Shown: in pieces, positions 1 to 11,712 of the stretch | How positions within the stretch are numbered: position 1 is the stretch's first letter | Layout: each line of letters opens with the position of its first letter | From: Cervus elaphus | Lineage: Eukaryota > Chordata > Mammalia > Artiodactyla > Cervidae | DNA: 64,000 nucleotides | Assembly (NCBI RefSeq): GCF_910594005.1 | Contig: NC_057841.1 | Coordinates: 13,687,001 to 13,751,000, forward strand | Reading direction: 5' to 3' | Notes under the pieces: model-generated | Database searches by the model: none | What the model was told of the DNA's origin: nothing | What the model saw: only the letters and a program-made list of their open reading frames with translations | Program-made: the position numbers and the translations under genes

Positions 1-401
1 GACTAGACAGACCTTTGTTGGTAAAGTAATGTCTCTGCTTTTTAATATGCTGTCTAGGTTGGTCATAACTTTCCTTCCAAGGAGTAAATGTCTTAACTTC
101 ATGGCTGCAAGCATCATCCACAATGATTTTGGAGCCCCCCCAAAATAAAGTCTGACACTATTTCCACTGTTTCCCCATCTACTTGCCATGAAGTGATGGG
201 ACCGGAGGCCATGATCTTAGTTTTCTGAATGTTGAACTTTAAGCCAAGTTTTTCACTCTCCTCTTTCACTTTCATCAAGAGGCTCTTTAGTTCTTCTTCA
301 TGTTCTGCCATAAGGGTGGTGTCATCTGCATACCTGAAGTTATTGATATTTATGCTGGCAATCTTGATTCCAGCTTGTACTTCCTCCAGCCCAGCATTTA
401 C
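1..401 (-). mobile_element. BovB LINE (RTE) fragment, reverse transcriptase part
   Basis: The window opens inside an antisense BovB. Read on the minus strand it encodes the end of the reverse-transcriptase core, with the catalytic YADD box in the context FRYADDTTLM, followed by the stretch that reads LKSLLMKVKEESEKLGL and GETVE. The frame breaks near 116-170, where a C-run and small indels lie. The 5' end is lost near 401, so the open frame that runs on to 437 starts in flanking DNA. The family call rests on near identity with the other BovB copies in this window, for example 36317-37123. The 3' end lies outside the window. Confidence 0.93.
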
Positions 402-486
402 AATACTTCCTGTTAAAAAAAAAAAAGTACTTTCCATTTGATATTGATTACTTGATCAATTCAATTTAAAAATTATTTGACATTGA

Positions 487-669
487 AAGTGAACATGAAA
501 GTCGCTCAGTCATGTCCGACTCTTTGTGACTCCATGGACTCAACAGCCCATGGAATTCTCCAGAATACTGGAGTAGGTAGCCTTTCCCTTCTCCAGGGCA
601 TCTTTCCAACCCAGAGATGGAACCCAGGTCTCCCACATTGCAGGCAGATTCTTTGCCAGCTGAGCCACA
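487..669 (-). mobile_element. Bov-tA SINE
   Basis: A Bov-tA copy has a tRNA-Glu-like pol III head (GGCTCAGTGGTAAAG and GGTTCGATCC boxes when intact) and a BovB-derived body. This one is antisense: the head lies at 669 and the body ends at 487. Flanking 13-bp direct repeats with one mismatch (474-486 tatttgacattga, 670-682 tatttgactttga) mark the insertion. About 25 nt of the body are missing after 540, where the usual gtagcctgccaggctcctctg segment is skipped. Confidence 0.9.
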
Positions 670-897
670 TATTTGACTTTGATTCCTACTTATCTATATA
701 TTCAGAAGAGAAGGTAGACAATAGCCTAAAACCAAAATTATAACAAGGTAATTTGTTAGGTCCAGAAAAGCAACTAGAAGATATCTAACTAAATGCTTTA
801 AATAGAAACTTCCCTTATAAGCCTGTTAACATAATATTTCCAAAAAATATCACGTTTACTTTGTTATTATTTGAGCACTTTTGGTTTTCTTCTTCAA

Positions 898-1269
898 TTC
901 AGTTCAGTTCAGTAGCTCAGTCTGTTTGACTCTTTGCAACCCCATGATTGCCTCATGCCAGGCTTCCCTGTCCATCACCAACTTCTGGAGCTTGCTCAAG
1001 CTCGTGTTCATTGAGTTGGTGATGCCACCTAACCATCTTGTCCTCTGTCATCCCCTTCTCCTTTAGCCTTCACTCTTTCCCCAGCATCAAGGTCTTTTCC
1101 AATGAGTCACTTTGCATCAGGTAGCCAAGTTATTGGAGCTTCAGCTTCAGCAGCAGTCCTTCCAATGAATATTCAGGACTGATTTCCTTTAGAATAGACT
1201 GGTTTGATCTCCTTGCTGTCTAAGGGACTCTCAAGAGTCTTCTCCAACATTACAGTTCAAAAGCACTAG
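898..1269 (-). mobile_element. BovB 3' end, 5'-truncated
   Basis: Antisense BovB beginning with the terminal short repeats (ttcagttcag) that RTE elements carry instead of a poly-A tail, running through the C-terminal coding part and stopping at 1269. An 11-bp target duplication with one mismatch (887-897 ttcttcttcaa, 1270-1280 ttctccttcaa) frames it and fixes its ends. It is short, diverged and non-coding. Confidence 0.9.
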
Positions 1270-2427
1270 TTCTCCTTCAACTATTTACTATTTATTATCA
1301 CCAACGTCAATAACAAAAGCTAATGCTCATCAAGCATTTGCTCTATTAATGTACTCAGCATATATCAACCCATTGAATCATCATTAAAATCAAAGAAAAT
1401 AAATGCTATTATTAACATGACTTAAAAAAAATAAGAAGACTTATGCAGATCATTTAGCAAGATTTCAATAGCTGTTAGCAAATCTTAACTGTTTTCTTCT
1501 GCACATAAAGGAGATGTCTTCTGGAAACATACAGACTGTGGCATACAGACTGTAACCTGTTTATTATTAATACTTCATGCTCAAGACCTAGCAGAATACT
1601 AGGGATGCAGTTATTGCTAAATAAATTGTTTGTTCAATGTATCTATACACATGAAATTCTTTTTGGATGAGCCTTAGGGGTTACTTTAGGAGTTAGTTTA
1701 ATATGATGAATATGTTTGGAGTTAGGGTTAAGACAGAAAAATACGCCCTTTTTGAAAACTTTAAAAGGACTGTGGAAAACACAGTGGATGGATCAAGTAT
1801 TTTGCAGTGTTAGACACATGGTAAGACATTCCATTAAGTTCAACAAACATTTAGGAAATCACTGTTATGCATAATGAATGCCTATTATGTAAATACCTGG
1901 CATTGTGCTAGGTATTTTGGATTAGGAGAAAGAAATGTCCATCAAGGCTTACTTTATATGAGGAGAAACAAATGTGCAGATTCAAGAATATGCTGCAAGC
2001 TCAGCTCTGCTTTAATAGTGACTTTCAAATTGTTACATAAATTAAAAATAATGTGCCAATCCATTTGGTCAAAATAGGTAAAATGATGTACAAAGCTAAC
2101 AGAACAGAAGGACCATGAAGTAGAAGGTCATCAAATAGACAAGAGGATTTGGAATAATATTCTGCTTAAAAGGAACAGCATGAATTAGTTTCCAAAAGTT
2201 TTAAAAGTGCATGGTTTAGCTGTGGAACAGAGAGGAGTGTGGCAGGAGCAGGGAGTAAATAAAGTATCTGATTTTGTATTGACAATGGCACCCTGTGAGC
2301 ACACTGGAGGTATCTCAAGAAGTAAACGGTAGGATTTGTGTGTTAGAAAGTCACCCATATGTGATGTGGAAGTCCTATGGGAAAAGGGAAGCTGAAGAAG
2401 AAAAGACCACTTAAAATCAACAACGGA
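1270..2427. other. AT-rich unique stretch with a short MIR/L2-like tail
   Basis: No gene is visible. Around 1838-1921 the pattern caacaaacattta...ctattatgt...cctggcattgtgctagg matches the reverse of the 3' tail shared by MIR and L2 elements. An open frame of 67 codons at 1874 starts in this tail and has no other support. Confidence 0.45.
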
Positions 2428-2622
2428 GGCTTCCCAGGTGGCTCAGAGGTAAAGACCCCACCTGCCAATTCAGGAGACATGGGTTCAGTCTCTGGGTCGG
2501 GAAGATCCCCTACAGGAGGAAATGGCAACCCACTTCAGTATTCTTGCCTGGAGAATCCCATGGATAGAGGAGCCTGGTGGGCTACAGTCCATGGAGTTGC
2601 AAAAATCAACACGACTAAGCCA
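2428..2622 (+). mobile_element. Bov-tA SINE
   Basis: Sense copy from the head (gcttcccaggtggctcag) to the tail (acacgactaagc). The pol III B box is mutated (gggttcagtctc). A 91-codon open frame across it (2377-2652) is the usual chance frame seen through this SINE and is not a gene. Confidence 0.93.
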
Positions 2623-2842
2623 ATGAGAACTCATGCATATAATCTGCAATAGTGTGATAAGATCTGAGAGAGCTTGAATAGGTAAACAAATTCAGCAAAT
2701 TTTTAGTTAGACTAGGAAAAAGAGAGAGAAGGCTAAAATAAAATTGGAAATGATAAAGGAAACATTGCAAGTGGTGCCCAGAAACACAAAGGATCATAAG
2801 AGAATACTATTATACACCAACAAAGTGGTTGACCTAGACGAC

Positions 2843-2981
2843 ATGTGCATTCATTTATAAATTATTTATGACTGCTTACCCATTATGGTGACAGAGTTTA
2901 GTAGTTGCAGCAGACACCATATGGCCCCAAATGCTTAGACTATTTAGTATCTGCCCTTTAAAGAAAAAAAAATGTTGCCAG
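2843..2981 (+). mobile_element. Old hAT-like non-autonomous DNA transposon (tentative)
   Basis: The order attatttatgactgc, ggtgacagagttt, gtagttgcagcagac, ccatatggcccc and tgccctttaaagaaaaa follows a common mammalian interspersed repeat whose right part reads tatctggccctttacagaaaaa. I recognise the repeat but not its exact family name. It is heavily diverged and lacks visible terminal repeats. Confidence 0.45.
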
Positions 2982-5079
2982 TGTTTTTTGGTTGCTATTT
3001 ATCATAACTGAGGGACAAACGCTGTAGTTAATAAAGGCTTCCTTCAGTCTTTATTTCTTCTTCAGAGTTTATTTTCTAGGACCTTCTAAATTTTTTTCCA
3101 ATGTACAGGAGAATTGTTGTTCCAAATCCTAAAATTGTCAGTTGTGAGGAATTCTTATGGGGCTCAGATTTTTGCCCTATTTACAAACTATAAGGTTAGT
3201 CTGTCACAATTTCATAGATGCTGGCAGAAATCATGAGATCCTTGGGTCAGAGGATTTCATTTCATGGTAGCGGTTGTTATGCTGGTTCTCTCTGCCCCTC
3301 AAGCCTATGAGGCATGGTGGTTACCCAGGTGGATACTCTGTGAGTTGGTACCCAAAGAACACCCAAACTACGGGATCATTTTTAATAGGCTGCAGCAAAC
3401 TTACCCAGACCCTCACCAAGATGGCAGACTGCCTTTATTAGGCTTAAAAGCTCAGTGACACCCTCTGCTCTGGAGGGAGACGCTATTTCTTTCCAGGCTG
3501 GCAACTATATAAACATTATGGAAAGACATTCTGGAAAGGTAGTCTAATTGCCTCCTCTCTTAAGGCAGAAACGAGACCCATCTATGGAGAACTGTCTTCT
3601 GACATTAACCAAATAAAACATACTTTAACCTGCATCTCTAAACAAACATTTTAGTATGCAAATAACCACCTTTTATACTTTTCTCACCAAGTTTTATATC
3701 TCCTCTGTGCTGGTGAGTGGGCTTATTATGTGCTTATACAACTTCATACAAGCACTAACGCATTTGACTAAAGTATTTTTCTTTGGTAGTACTTTGAGGA
3801 AAGAATTCCCAAGAGTGCAAATATAGATATGTGAACATATCACAAAAGAAAAGCCTATTGAAATAAAAGATGCATTCTTATTTTATTGAAACAGTTTAAG
3901 AAATTCAGCTGTGAGAAAAAGTGCTTCACTAGCTAAAAGATGTTGCCATCAGTTAAATGACGAATTTTTCCAGACCAAACCACCTAGACTGGCATTACAG
4001 TTGTCCTGCTAAGGCACCTTGGCTAACTCCCAACACAACCTGTTTATTATTGCAACTATTTGCTTTTATATGCACTTTTCTCAGCTGTAGATGCTCAAGA
4101 AAATATGAGCTATGACATCATGCCATTCTTCCTGATAAAAATGTTACTTTGAAACATAGATTTTGACATCTCTAATAATCTTTTATATTTCTTACAAGGC
4201 CTTAATAACAAGTTATGACAGTCAAGACACTTAATGCCCATTCAGGGGAGATTTCCATTTTAGTTGCCATAGCAAATAGAGGCTTTGATATTCATGGCTA
4301 CGCTGTGAATTTGTCATGCTTTTGATTCTTTTTTATTTTAGGCAATGCTTGTTATGTTTCAGGCATTCTACAGATGATACAAAATTATCTCTAACTGTGT
4401 GTAGGAGACAATAAAAATGAAAGCATAATAAAATGTCAAATGCGTTCATCTGACTGTAATAATTAATTGTACTCTGCCTACACCAGCAAATATCAAAGTA
4501 AAAGAATTTGTTTCAGTTGAGAAAAACAAATTAATCAATTTATGGGAAAAGCTTATTTGGAGTGATATATGAGAATAATGTAAGAATGAAGATTCCTGTA
4601 AATTTGTTTCATCCTCTATCCCAATGATGAGAAAAATACCTATCATAGTAGACAATCAGTGAATATATTTTAAATTATTATATTATATTATAAATACAAA
4701 GAGGTGTGCTAGTTAAGGTCCAGGACCCAGACTTAAATAGCAACAATGATTTTTGTTTTTTCTCCCTGAATACTTTCCCAGTAAGGCAATTAGGTGCTTT
4801 GTTACATGAAATAAAGAAAATGTATACAAATATATTATTCACAATGGTATATATATATAGCTCACACATGTTTACTGTTAATACATAACAAAATAGATTT
4901 TCTTTAAGTAGAGGGTATAAATTCATAATATGCATATATATTCATAAATTCACAGTGAAAAGTATAATCTATACTCTTCAATTTGTGCTAAGTCAAATTT
5001 GATGTACATTTCTTAAATTTATTTTGGTCTTTTATTTTGGTCTATTTATTTCTTAAACTTAATTTGGTCCATCTGTTTT
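2982..5079. other. Unique AT-rich stretch, possible old LTR-like block at 3150-3620
   Basis: No gene is supported. The block at about 3150-3620 is richer in GC than its surroundings and has the look of an old retroviral-type sequence (atagatgctggcagaaatcatgag, then ggcagactgcctttattagg), but I cannot name it. An open frame of 64 codons at 3264-3458 lies in it. From 3620 to 5079 the sequence is plain AT-rich DNA, including AT tracts near 4660-4700 and 4845-4860. Confidence 0.3.
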
Positions 5080-5713
5080 GGGAAATAGATGGGGAAACAG
5101 TGGAAACAGTGAGAGGCTTTATTTTTTGGGGCTCCAAGATCACTGCAGAAGGTGATTGCAGCCATGAAATTAAAAGACGCTTACTCCTTGGAAGTAAAGT
5201 TATGACCAAACTAGATAGCATATTAAAAAGCAGAGACATTATTTTGCCAACAAAGGTCTGTCTAGTCAAGGCTATGGTTTTTCCAGTGGTCATGTATGGA
5301 TGTGAGAGTTGGACTGTGAAGAAAGCTGAGCGCCAAAAAATTGATGCTTTTGAATTGTGGTGTTGGAGAAGACTCTTGAGAGTCCCTTGGACTGCAAGGA
5401 GATCCAAACAGTCCATCCTAAAGGAGACCAGTCCTGGGTGTTCATTGGAAGGACTGATGTTGAAGCTGACACTGCAATACTTTGGCCACCTGATGCGAAC
5501 AGCTGACTCATTTGCAAAGACCCTGATGCTGGGAAAGACTGAAGGCAGAAGGAGAAGGGGATGACAGAGGATGAGATGGTTGGATAGCATCACCAACTCA
5601 ATGGACATGGGTTTGGGTGGACTCCATGAGTTGGTGATGGATAGGGAGGCCTGGTGTGCTGCGGTTCATGGGGTCACAGAGTCAGACATGACTGAGCGAC
5701 TGAACTTAACTGA
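5080..5713 (+). mobile_element. BovB 3' part with decayed C-terminal ORF
   Basis: Sense BovB that starts abruptly at about 5080 (GETVETV) and runs to the terminal repeats at 5713. The open frame 5037-5564 codes the region after the reverse-transcriptase core (HEIKRRLLLGSKVMTKLDS ... GCESWTVKKAE ... WCWRRLLRVPWTARRSKQS); its first 14 codons are flanking DNA. It ends at a TGA where related copies have CGA (gggCGAcag to ggaTGAcag), a typical methyl-CpG decay. No clean target duplication is seen. Confidence 0.93.
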
Positions 5714-5768
5714 TTATTCCCCAGTCTTTACCCAAAAGAGAATTTAGTAACTGTTTTAAGGTATAATT

Positions 5769-5987
5769 GGACTTTCTGGGTGGCTCAGCAGTGAAAAAAA
5801 AAAAAACTTACCTGCCAATGCAGGAGATGGGGATTTGATGTCTGGGTCAGGAAGATCCCCTGGAGAAGGAAATGGCAGCCCACTCCAGTATTCTTGCCTG
5901 GAGAATCCCATGGACACAGGAGCCTGGTGGGCTACAGTCCACGAGATCACAAGGAGTCAAAGACAACTTAGCAACTAAACAACAACT
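5769..5987 (+). mobile_element. Bov-tA SINE with internal A-run
   Basis: Sense copy. Its tRNA-like head is interrupted by a 13-A run (5794-5806) exactly where related copies read gtaaagaat, which would break the pol III A-box region. The tail ends in the variant gcaactaaacaacaac. Confidence 0.92.
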
Positions 5988-6084
5988 CTAAAAGTATATT
6001 TAGGGACCAAGAACCATCAAGGTTGGGGACCAGATAAGACTCTTGTGAGGACTAAAGGGATCTACATATTTTATCACTCCCTTA

Positions 6085-6600
6085 TTGTTGTTCAGTCTTT
6101 CAGTCATGTCCGGCTCTTTGTGACCCCATTGACTGCAACATGCCAGGCCTCCCTGTCCATCACCATCTCTTGCTCAAAATCATGTCCATTGAATTTGTGA
6201 TGCCATCCAACCATCTTATCCTCTGTCACCCTCTTCTCTTTCTGCCCTCAATCTTTCACCTCATCAGGGTCTTTTCCAGTGAGTCGGATCTTCGCATCAG
6301 GTGACCAAACTATTGGAGCTTCAGCTTCAGCATCAGTCCTTCCAATGAATATTCAGGGTTTGATCTCGTTGCTGTCCAAGGGACTCTCAAGAGTCTTCTC
6401 CAGCACCAGTTAGACAGCATCAATTCTTCAATGCTCAGCCTTTGTTATGGTCAAACTCTCACATCCATACATGACTACTGGAAAAACCATAGCTTTGACT
6501 ATATGGACTTTTGTCAGCAAAGTGATGTCTCTGCTTTCTAAACTGCTGCCTAGATTTGTCATAGCTTTTCATCCAATACCACACATCTTTTAATTTCCTA
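6085..6600 (-). mobile_element. BovB 3' part, diverged
   Basis: Antisense BovB from the tail (attgttgttcagtctttcagtcatg) to about 6600, where similarity stops within the stretch that related copies read as ggagtaagcgtcttttaat. It is more diverged than the next copy (6828-7587) and has no usable frame. Immediately right of it, 6615-6690 holds a local repetition of tcctagaatttata-like words that may be a degraded duplicate of the junction. Confidence 0.88.
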
Positions 6601-6827
6601 GAGTTTATGAATGATTGAAGCTGATGTTGAAGCTGAAATAATTTCCTAGAATTTATAAACAACTCCCTGGAGTTTATTAACAATTTTCAGCAATGATCTG
6701 GAAAGTGTGGGAATGGGATTCCTACACATAAGTCATGTGGCTATTGGAGAGATTATTTAGAAAAGTAAAAAATATAGGATTATATTTGCACCCTGTGTTT
6801 GTAGATTATTTTATACTACCAGTGCAT

Positions 6828-7587
6828 CAGTTCAGTTCAGTCACTCAGTCGTGTCTGACTCTTTGTGACCCCATGGACTACAGCATGCCAGGCTTCCCTG
6901 TCCATCACCAACTCCCAGAGCTTACTCAAACTCATGTCCATTGAGTCAGTGATTACATCCAATCATCTCATCCTCTGTCATCCCTGCCTTCAATCTTTCT
7001 CAACATCAGGGTCTTTTGAAATGAGTCAGCTCTTCGCATCAGGTGGCCAAAATATTGGAGTTTCAGCTTCAGCATCAGTCCTTCCAATGAATATTCAGGA
7101 CTGATTTCCTTTAGGATGGACTGGTTGGATCTCCTTGCAGTCCAAGGGACTCTCAAGAGTCTTCTCCAACACCACAGTTCAAAAGCATCAATTCTCCTGT
7201 GCTCAGCTTTCTTTATAGTCCAACTCTCACATCCATCCATGACTACTGGAAAAACCATAGCTTTGACTAGACGGACCCTTGTTGGCAAAGTAATGTCTCT
7301 GCTTTTTAATATGCTGTCTAGGTTGATCATAGCTTTCCTTCTAAGGAGCAAGTGTCTTTTAATTTAATGGCTGCAGTCACCATCTGTAGTGATTTTGGAG
7401 CCCAGAAAAATAAAGTCTCTCACTGTTTCCTTGTTTCCCCATCTATTTGCCATGAAGTGATGGGACCAGATGCCATAATCTAGTTTTCTGAATGTTGAGT
7501 TTTAAGCCAACTTTTTCACTCTCCTCTTTCACTTTCATCAGGAGGCTCTGTAGTTCTTTTCCACATTCTGCCATAAGCTGGTGTCAT
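6828..7587 (-). mobile_element. BovB 3' part
   Basis: Antisense copy from the tail repeats (cagttcagttcag) to 7587. Minus-strand frame 6968-7351 (127 codons) retains the C-terminal segment with GCESWTIKKAEHRRIDAFELWCWRRL, read from the nucleotide-level relatives in this window. The 5' end is lost just downstream, in coding order, of the YADD codons (gtgtcat at 7581-7587). Confidence 0.92.
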
Positions 7588-7593
7588 ACCCGC

Positions 7594-7805
7594 GTGCTAA
7601 CTTGCCTCAGTCATGCCAACTCTTTGTGACCCTATGGACTGCAGCCTTCCAGTCTTCTGTGTCCATGGGATTCCCCAGGCAAGAGTACTGGAGTGGGTTG
7701 CCATGTCCTCCTCCAGGGGATCATCCTGATTCAGGGGTCAAACCTGTGTCTCAGTCTCCTGCATTGGCAGGCTGGTTCTTTACCACTAGCAGCACTTGGG
7801 AAGCC
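7594..7805 (-). mobile_element. Bov-tA SINE
   Basis: Antisense copy abutting the truncated 5' edge of the previous BovB. The head lies at 7805 (cttgggaagcc). BovB sequence does not resume on the far side, so the SINE either landed at the edge or the rest of the LINE was lost. Confidence 0.92.
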
Positions 7806-8034
7806 TATACTATCAGTACTTCTATTCACTAAAGATCTGAATTCACTAGGAAGACACATATAAGAGTAGAAAATGATTTATAGCAAAGAGAGATTACTTT
7901 CAGGATGCTCCTGAAATACACAATGAAAATATGATAGAGGTGTATATTTTTTCCTCTAGAAGCAAATTCTGATGCTTGCATTATTTTCAAGCAAATAAAA
8001 CCAAAATTATCTAGAAAGTGTTACTGGATGATAA

Positions 8035-8225
8035 TAATAATAAATATTCTCTTATTATCAGGCATTGTGCAATGACTTCAAAATATCATTTCATTCACAA
8101 CATCCCAGTGGAGAATGTACTATAATCATGCCTAATTTCCAAAATGGGGAAAAAGCCTTAAATAGTCTTATGATTTGTTTGTGAGGCTATGAAGTGTCAG
8201 GTCTTTGATCTAAACTTAATTTGAC
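8035..8225 (-). mobile_element. MIR SINE
   Basis: Antisense MIR core pattern: ggcattgtgc, atttcattcacaacatcccagtgg, then aatttccaaaatggggaaaa. It corresponds to the reverse of the ancient tRNA-derived MIR consensus (ccccattttacagatgagg in this orientation). Diverged as expected for its age. Confidence 0.7.
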
Positions 8226-8674
8226 TCATTCCAAAACAAATAACTTTGAATATATTTCAAAGATGTAGGAGTTGGCAAACATCTAATATTAAAGGAACAG
8301 ATAGTAAATCTCTTAGGATTTTCTGGCCATATGGTCTATGTCACAATTACTCTGCAGTCTTAGTGAAAAAGCAGACATACACAATACACAAAGGGATGAT
8401 CTTATTCCTTCAATATCTTAAATGCAAACTATTACTTTGGGGGAAGGAGACTTGACCTCATAGCCATTGTTTGCCAACTTTGGCTACATGGTATTATTCA
8501 TTCTTGGTTCTAATTTGTATCTTTACATGATGAAATATTTTTATACTGTCTCTACATTGAAAAGTGAAATTGAATATTATCTGGTGACACCAAAACATTC
8601 AGAAAAGCAAACATTAATATGAAATGAAAAAAAATTGACTTTATAATTTAAAAGAAATAAACACAAAAACTTAG

Positions 8675-8835
8675 TTCAATCCTAGCTCTGTAGTTCCTTT
8701 CATGTTATTTCAGCTCTCCAAGCCTGAACTTCCCTGTATATTGGAGGTTACTTGCCTACATTGAAGGATTATTGTAAATATTAAATAATTCTGTAAAATT
8801 CATTGTTTGTATTAATCATTCAATAAATATAATAC
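8675..8835 (+). mobile_element. MIR SINE
   Basis: Sense MIR: tcctagctctgtagttcc, then agcctgaacttccctgtata, then aggattattgtaaatattaaataat and a tail like caataaat. The order of blocks matches MIR (tcccagctctgccac ... tcagtttcctcatctgtaaa ... aggattaaatgag). Confidence 0.7.
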
Positions 8836-10374
8836 ATAGACCTACATAATGGGTTAACAGAATGCGTTCTCTATTTGTTTCAATATGTGTACTAATTATT
8901 AATATATATATAAATTTTTCATATTAAAAGACTTTCTATATTTCAGTAATGCTAAAATATATTTCCCCACCTAGAAGAAAATAACAAAAGAATATATTTC
9001 AGACATTACACATCAGTAAAGAACTGTCTGTGATCAATAGTGGAATTGTAAATGTACATATAGAATGCAAATTTTTGATTCATATAAAATATCAGAATTC
9101 AGGAATTAAATAATAAAATTCTGTAATTAATTATTTTCATCACATGTGAATAATAATACTCTTTACATAGGTATGTGTCATTTATACTGTAGATGTAGTA
9201 AGAATACACTGTAGATCACTTAGAAAATTTCAAAAACAGTATAAAGGAAAATAAGTCTGTAAAGGGCTATATCTACAAGTAATATTCATTTAATTTTTAA
9301 AGTATATTTTCTAAAATTCTATATATGTATGTGTATTTGCATGTACACGTGTAAGTGTGTGTGTGTAGGGAATATATGAATCCATGTGTATTTGTATATT
9401 ACCAAACCTAGAATTATAGGTCACTTTTTTAAATATTTTATATACTTTAGTACAATTTGCCAAAAGATACAATATTTTTCTCTTAACATTGAGTTAATAA
9501 GATATTTCAACATCTAAGTAACATATGAACTAAAGGAAAGATGAAAGATGATAGATAAAATCTCCCTCAAGGATTAAGGCTGCAGAATAATTAAACCCAG
9601 AGATAAGTAAGAACGAATTTTAAAAATAAGTGGGAAAAAAAAACACCAGCTGTATATGTTAAAGGTTTTCACCCTGGGCGCCCTGAAAAGAACATGTACA
9701 TCTCTGACAGGAAATGGAAAGGCACTGGGTTTTGCTGGCTTCAGTAATGTTTTGACTCAGTTGGAAATGAGATTAATGACTTTGTGAAATCAAAGCCTGC
9801 AAGAGACTCCAGCTGTGGACTGACTCAGCTGATTAACCAGCTCAGCCTAAGAAGTGGCGTGTAGTTGAGTTATGATTGCTTGCCTTCACAGTCATGAAAA
9901 ATAGCAAGAAATGTTCAACCCATACACTGATGAAGGGATTAGAGATTCATTTGAATTCCCATATGAATCAAGCTTAGAAAATATTAAACATTCATCGTAA
10001 GACTGTACGTGTGAGCACCTGTGTATGCACACCTGTGTGTGTGTTTGAGAGGTCTCCTCTATGTTTGAGTGTTGGAATGAGGCTTGTGTACATAATCAAA
10101 AAAATTTTTTTTACCTTAAAATAGGTTTTCCTCAACAGACATACACTTTGCCCTATTCTGTGACTGAATGTTAAAACATACAGACGAAAACATTGCCAAA
10201 AAAAAATCTATCACTCAGGGAGCATACACTGGAGCTTAGTCTTTCAAAATCTTATCACTTCTAATATAGCTAAATTGGAACTACAGAAAAATAAAAAGAT
10301 TCCAGGAATTTTTCATTCAGTGAATAGACTACGCATTACTTGACATGTTGTATGATCTTTAATAGCTATTTCTC
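8836..10374. other. AT-rich unique stretch with paired AP-1-type sites
   Basis: No gene. TG-rich words occur at 9341-9366 and 10010-10046. The sub-block 9640-9900 is less AT-rich and has two TGACTCA motifs (9753-9759 and 9821-9827), the second extended to TGACTCAGC as in Maf/NF-E2 half sites. This could be an enhancer-like piece, but only the motifs support that. Confidence 0.3.
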
Positions 10375-10437
10375 TTTTTAATTTATTTTTAACTGGAGGA
10401 TAATTGATTTATGATATTGTGTTGGTTTCTGCCATAT
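10375..10437 (-). mobile_element. Very short ruminant L1 3' end
   Basis: Antisense L1 terminus: T-rich start, then aactggaggataattgattt and atattgtgttggtttctgcc. It matches the last 60-70 nt of ruminant L1, also seen at 40246-40314 and, in sense, at 53796-53890. Flanks have similar ctattt-type words but no clear duplication. Confidence 0.7.
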
Positions 10438-10989
10438 CTATTCTTTTCTGCAAAGAACAGCGTTGGAAGTGCAACTATAATCTTCACTAGGACATTTAGG
10501 AGAGAAGGAGTGACCTAGTCGACTTCTCTTATTTGCATTCTTGTCAACAGGTCTTTGGGGAAACACACACAAGCTATTTGCTGCTTGAATGATAACGGAG
10601 ACTCCTTATCAGTGAAATGCTTTAGTGTGGGTATGGATTTTTGCGGGCATAGCCAGGTGAAGAGTGTTCAGTAATCACTGTAATTAATGACATATAAAAT
10701 GGAGATGTTCTATAAAATGGCTAGTTTTTTGTCATATATCTGCATGCACTGCTCTAAATAAACCCGCATGTTTAGTCCGGAAGTGAGAGAAGATAGATTG
10801 AGGAGAGATGTATTGATGATGCCAGACACTCCAAGAGAAAAATGCTTTACTCTGCCACACAATTGCCTGTATCCTTTAAATCACTAATAAAATCTACTAC
10901 TATTAATAGATACAATTTCCAGGTAGTATGAGCTCTGGTTGATATTTGAACATTGATTGTTACTATAAATTGACATTATAAGCATGATT

Positions 10990-11330
10990 CTTTTTTTTTT
11001 TTCAACTTATGAGTTCTGTTTATTAGAGATAATAACTTTGTCACTTTTTGACAAACAAAGATGGAAAAATGTGATGAGGAACTGATAAGCAGGGTGATAT
11101 CTTACCCATCCTTGGTGTGAAGTGGGAAAGCAGGCAAGTCTTAACAAAAGAATTTGAAGAAAATTGAGTATGACCCTGAGAATTTGCAATGAGGATAGAC
11201 AGAGTGTGAGCATAAGGATGATAAGCAACTAACCTCATCCCTAGTCTATTGCTGGCAGCCCAGGCAAAAGTTTGAAGCTTGATCTCTAAAGATGAAGCTA
11301 GGGTAATTCTCATGCATCCTTAGCCACCTT
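10990..11330 (-). pseudogene. Possible 3' end of a processed retrocopy (unidentified)
   Basis: On the minus strand a non-repeat sequence ends in AATAAA (complement of 11019-11024), about 17 nt before a run of A (10990-11002 is T13 on the plus strand). That arrangement is the classic end of a reverse-transcribed mRNA. The sequence 11030-11330 is not a repeat I know. Minus-strand frames of 73 and 90 codons overlap it but resemble no family I can name, so it would be mostly 3' UTR. No flanking duplication was found, hence low confidence. Confidence 0.3.
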
Positions 11331-11512
11331 GGAAGACAATATATTTGGTCACAATATAGGTCAATTAAGATTATTGATTACCTGAGAAAATATGCACCTA
11401 AGGGTCATGGCTAGTTAACTAAATTACAATACAATACAATAAACACAAACAAAAAACCCCACAAATTATTTGGTTAAATAGCTAGAGCATTTTACAGAGA
11501 AATGCTATTGGA

Positions 11513-11712
11513 AGCTTGGTGATGGCTCAAATGATAAAGAATCTGCCTTCAATGCAGATGTGGGTTCCATCCCGATTGGGAAGATCCCCTGCAGAAGGGA
11601 ATGGCAACTCACTCCAGTATTCTTGCCTGGAGAATCCCATGGACAGAGGAGCCTGGAGGGCTCTAACCCACAGAGTCACAAAGAGTTGGACATGACTGAG
11701 TGACTAACACTT
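11513..11712 (+). mobile_element. Bov-tA SINE
   Basis: Sense copy. The head is diverged (gcttggtgatggctcaaatg) while the body and tail are well kept (tgactgagtgactaacac). Confidence 0.92.
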
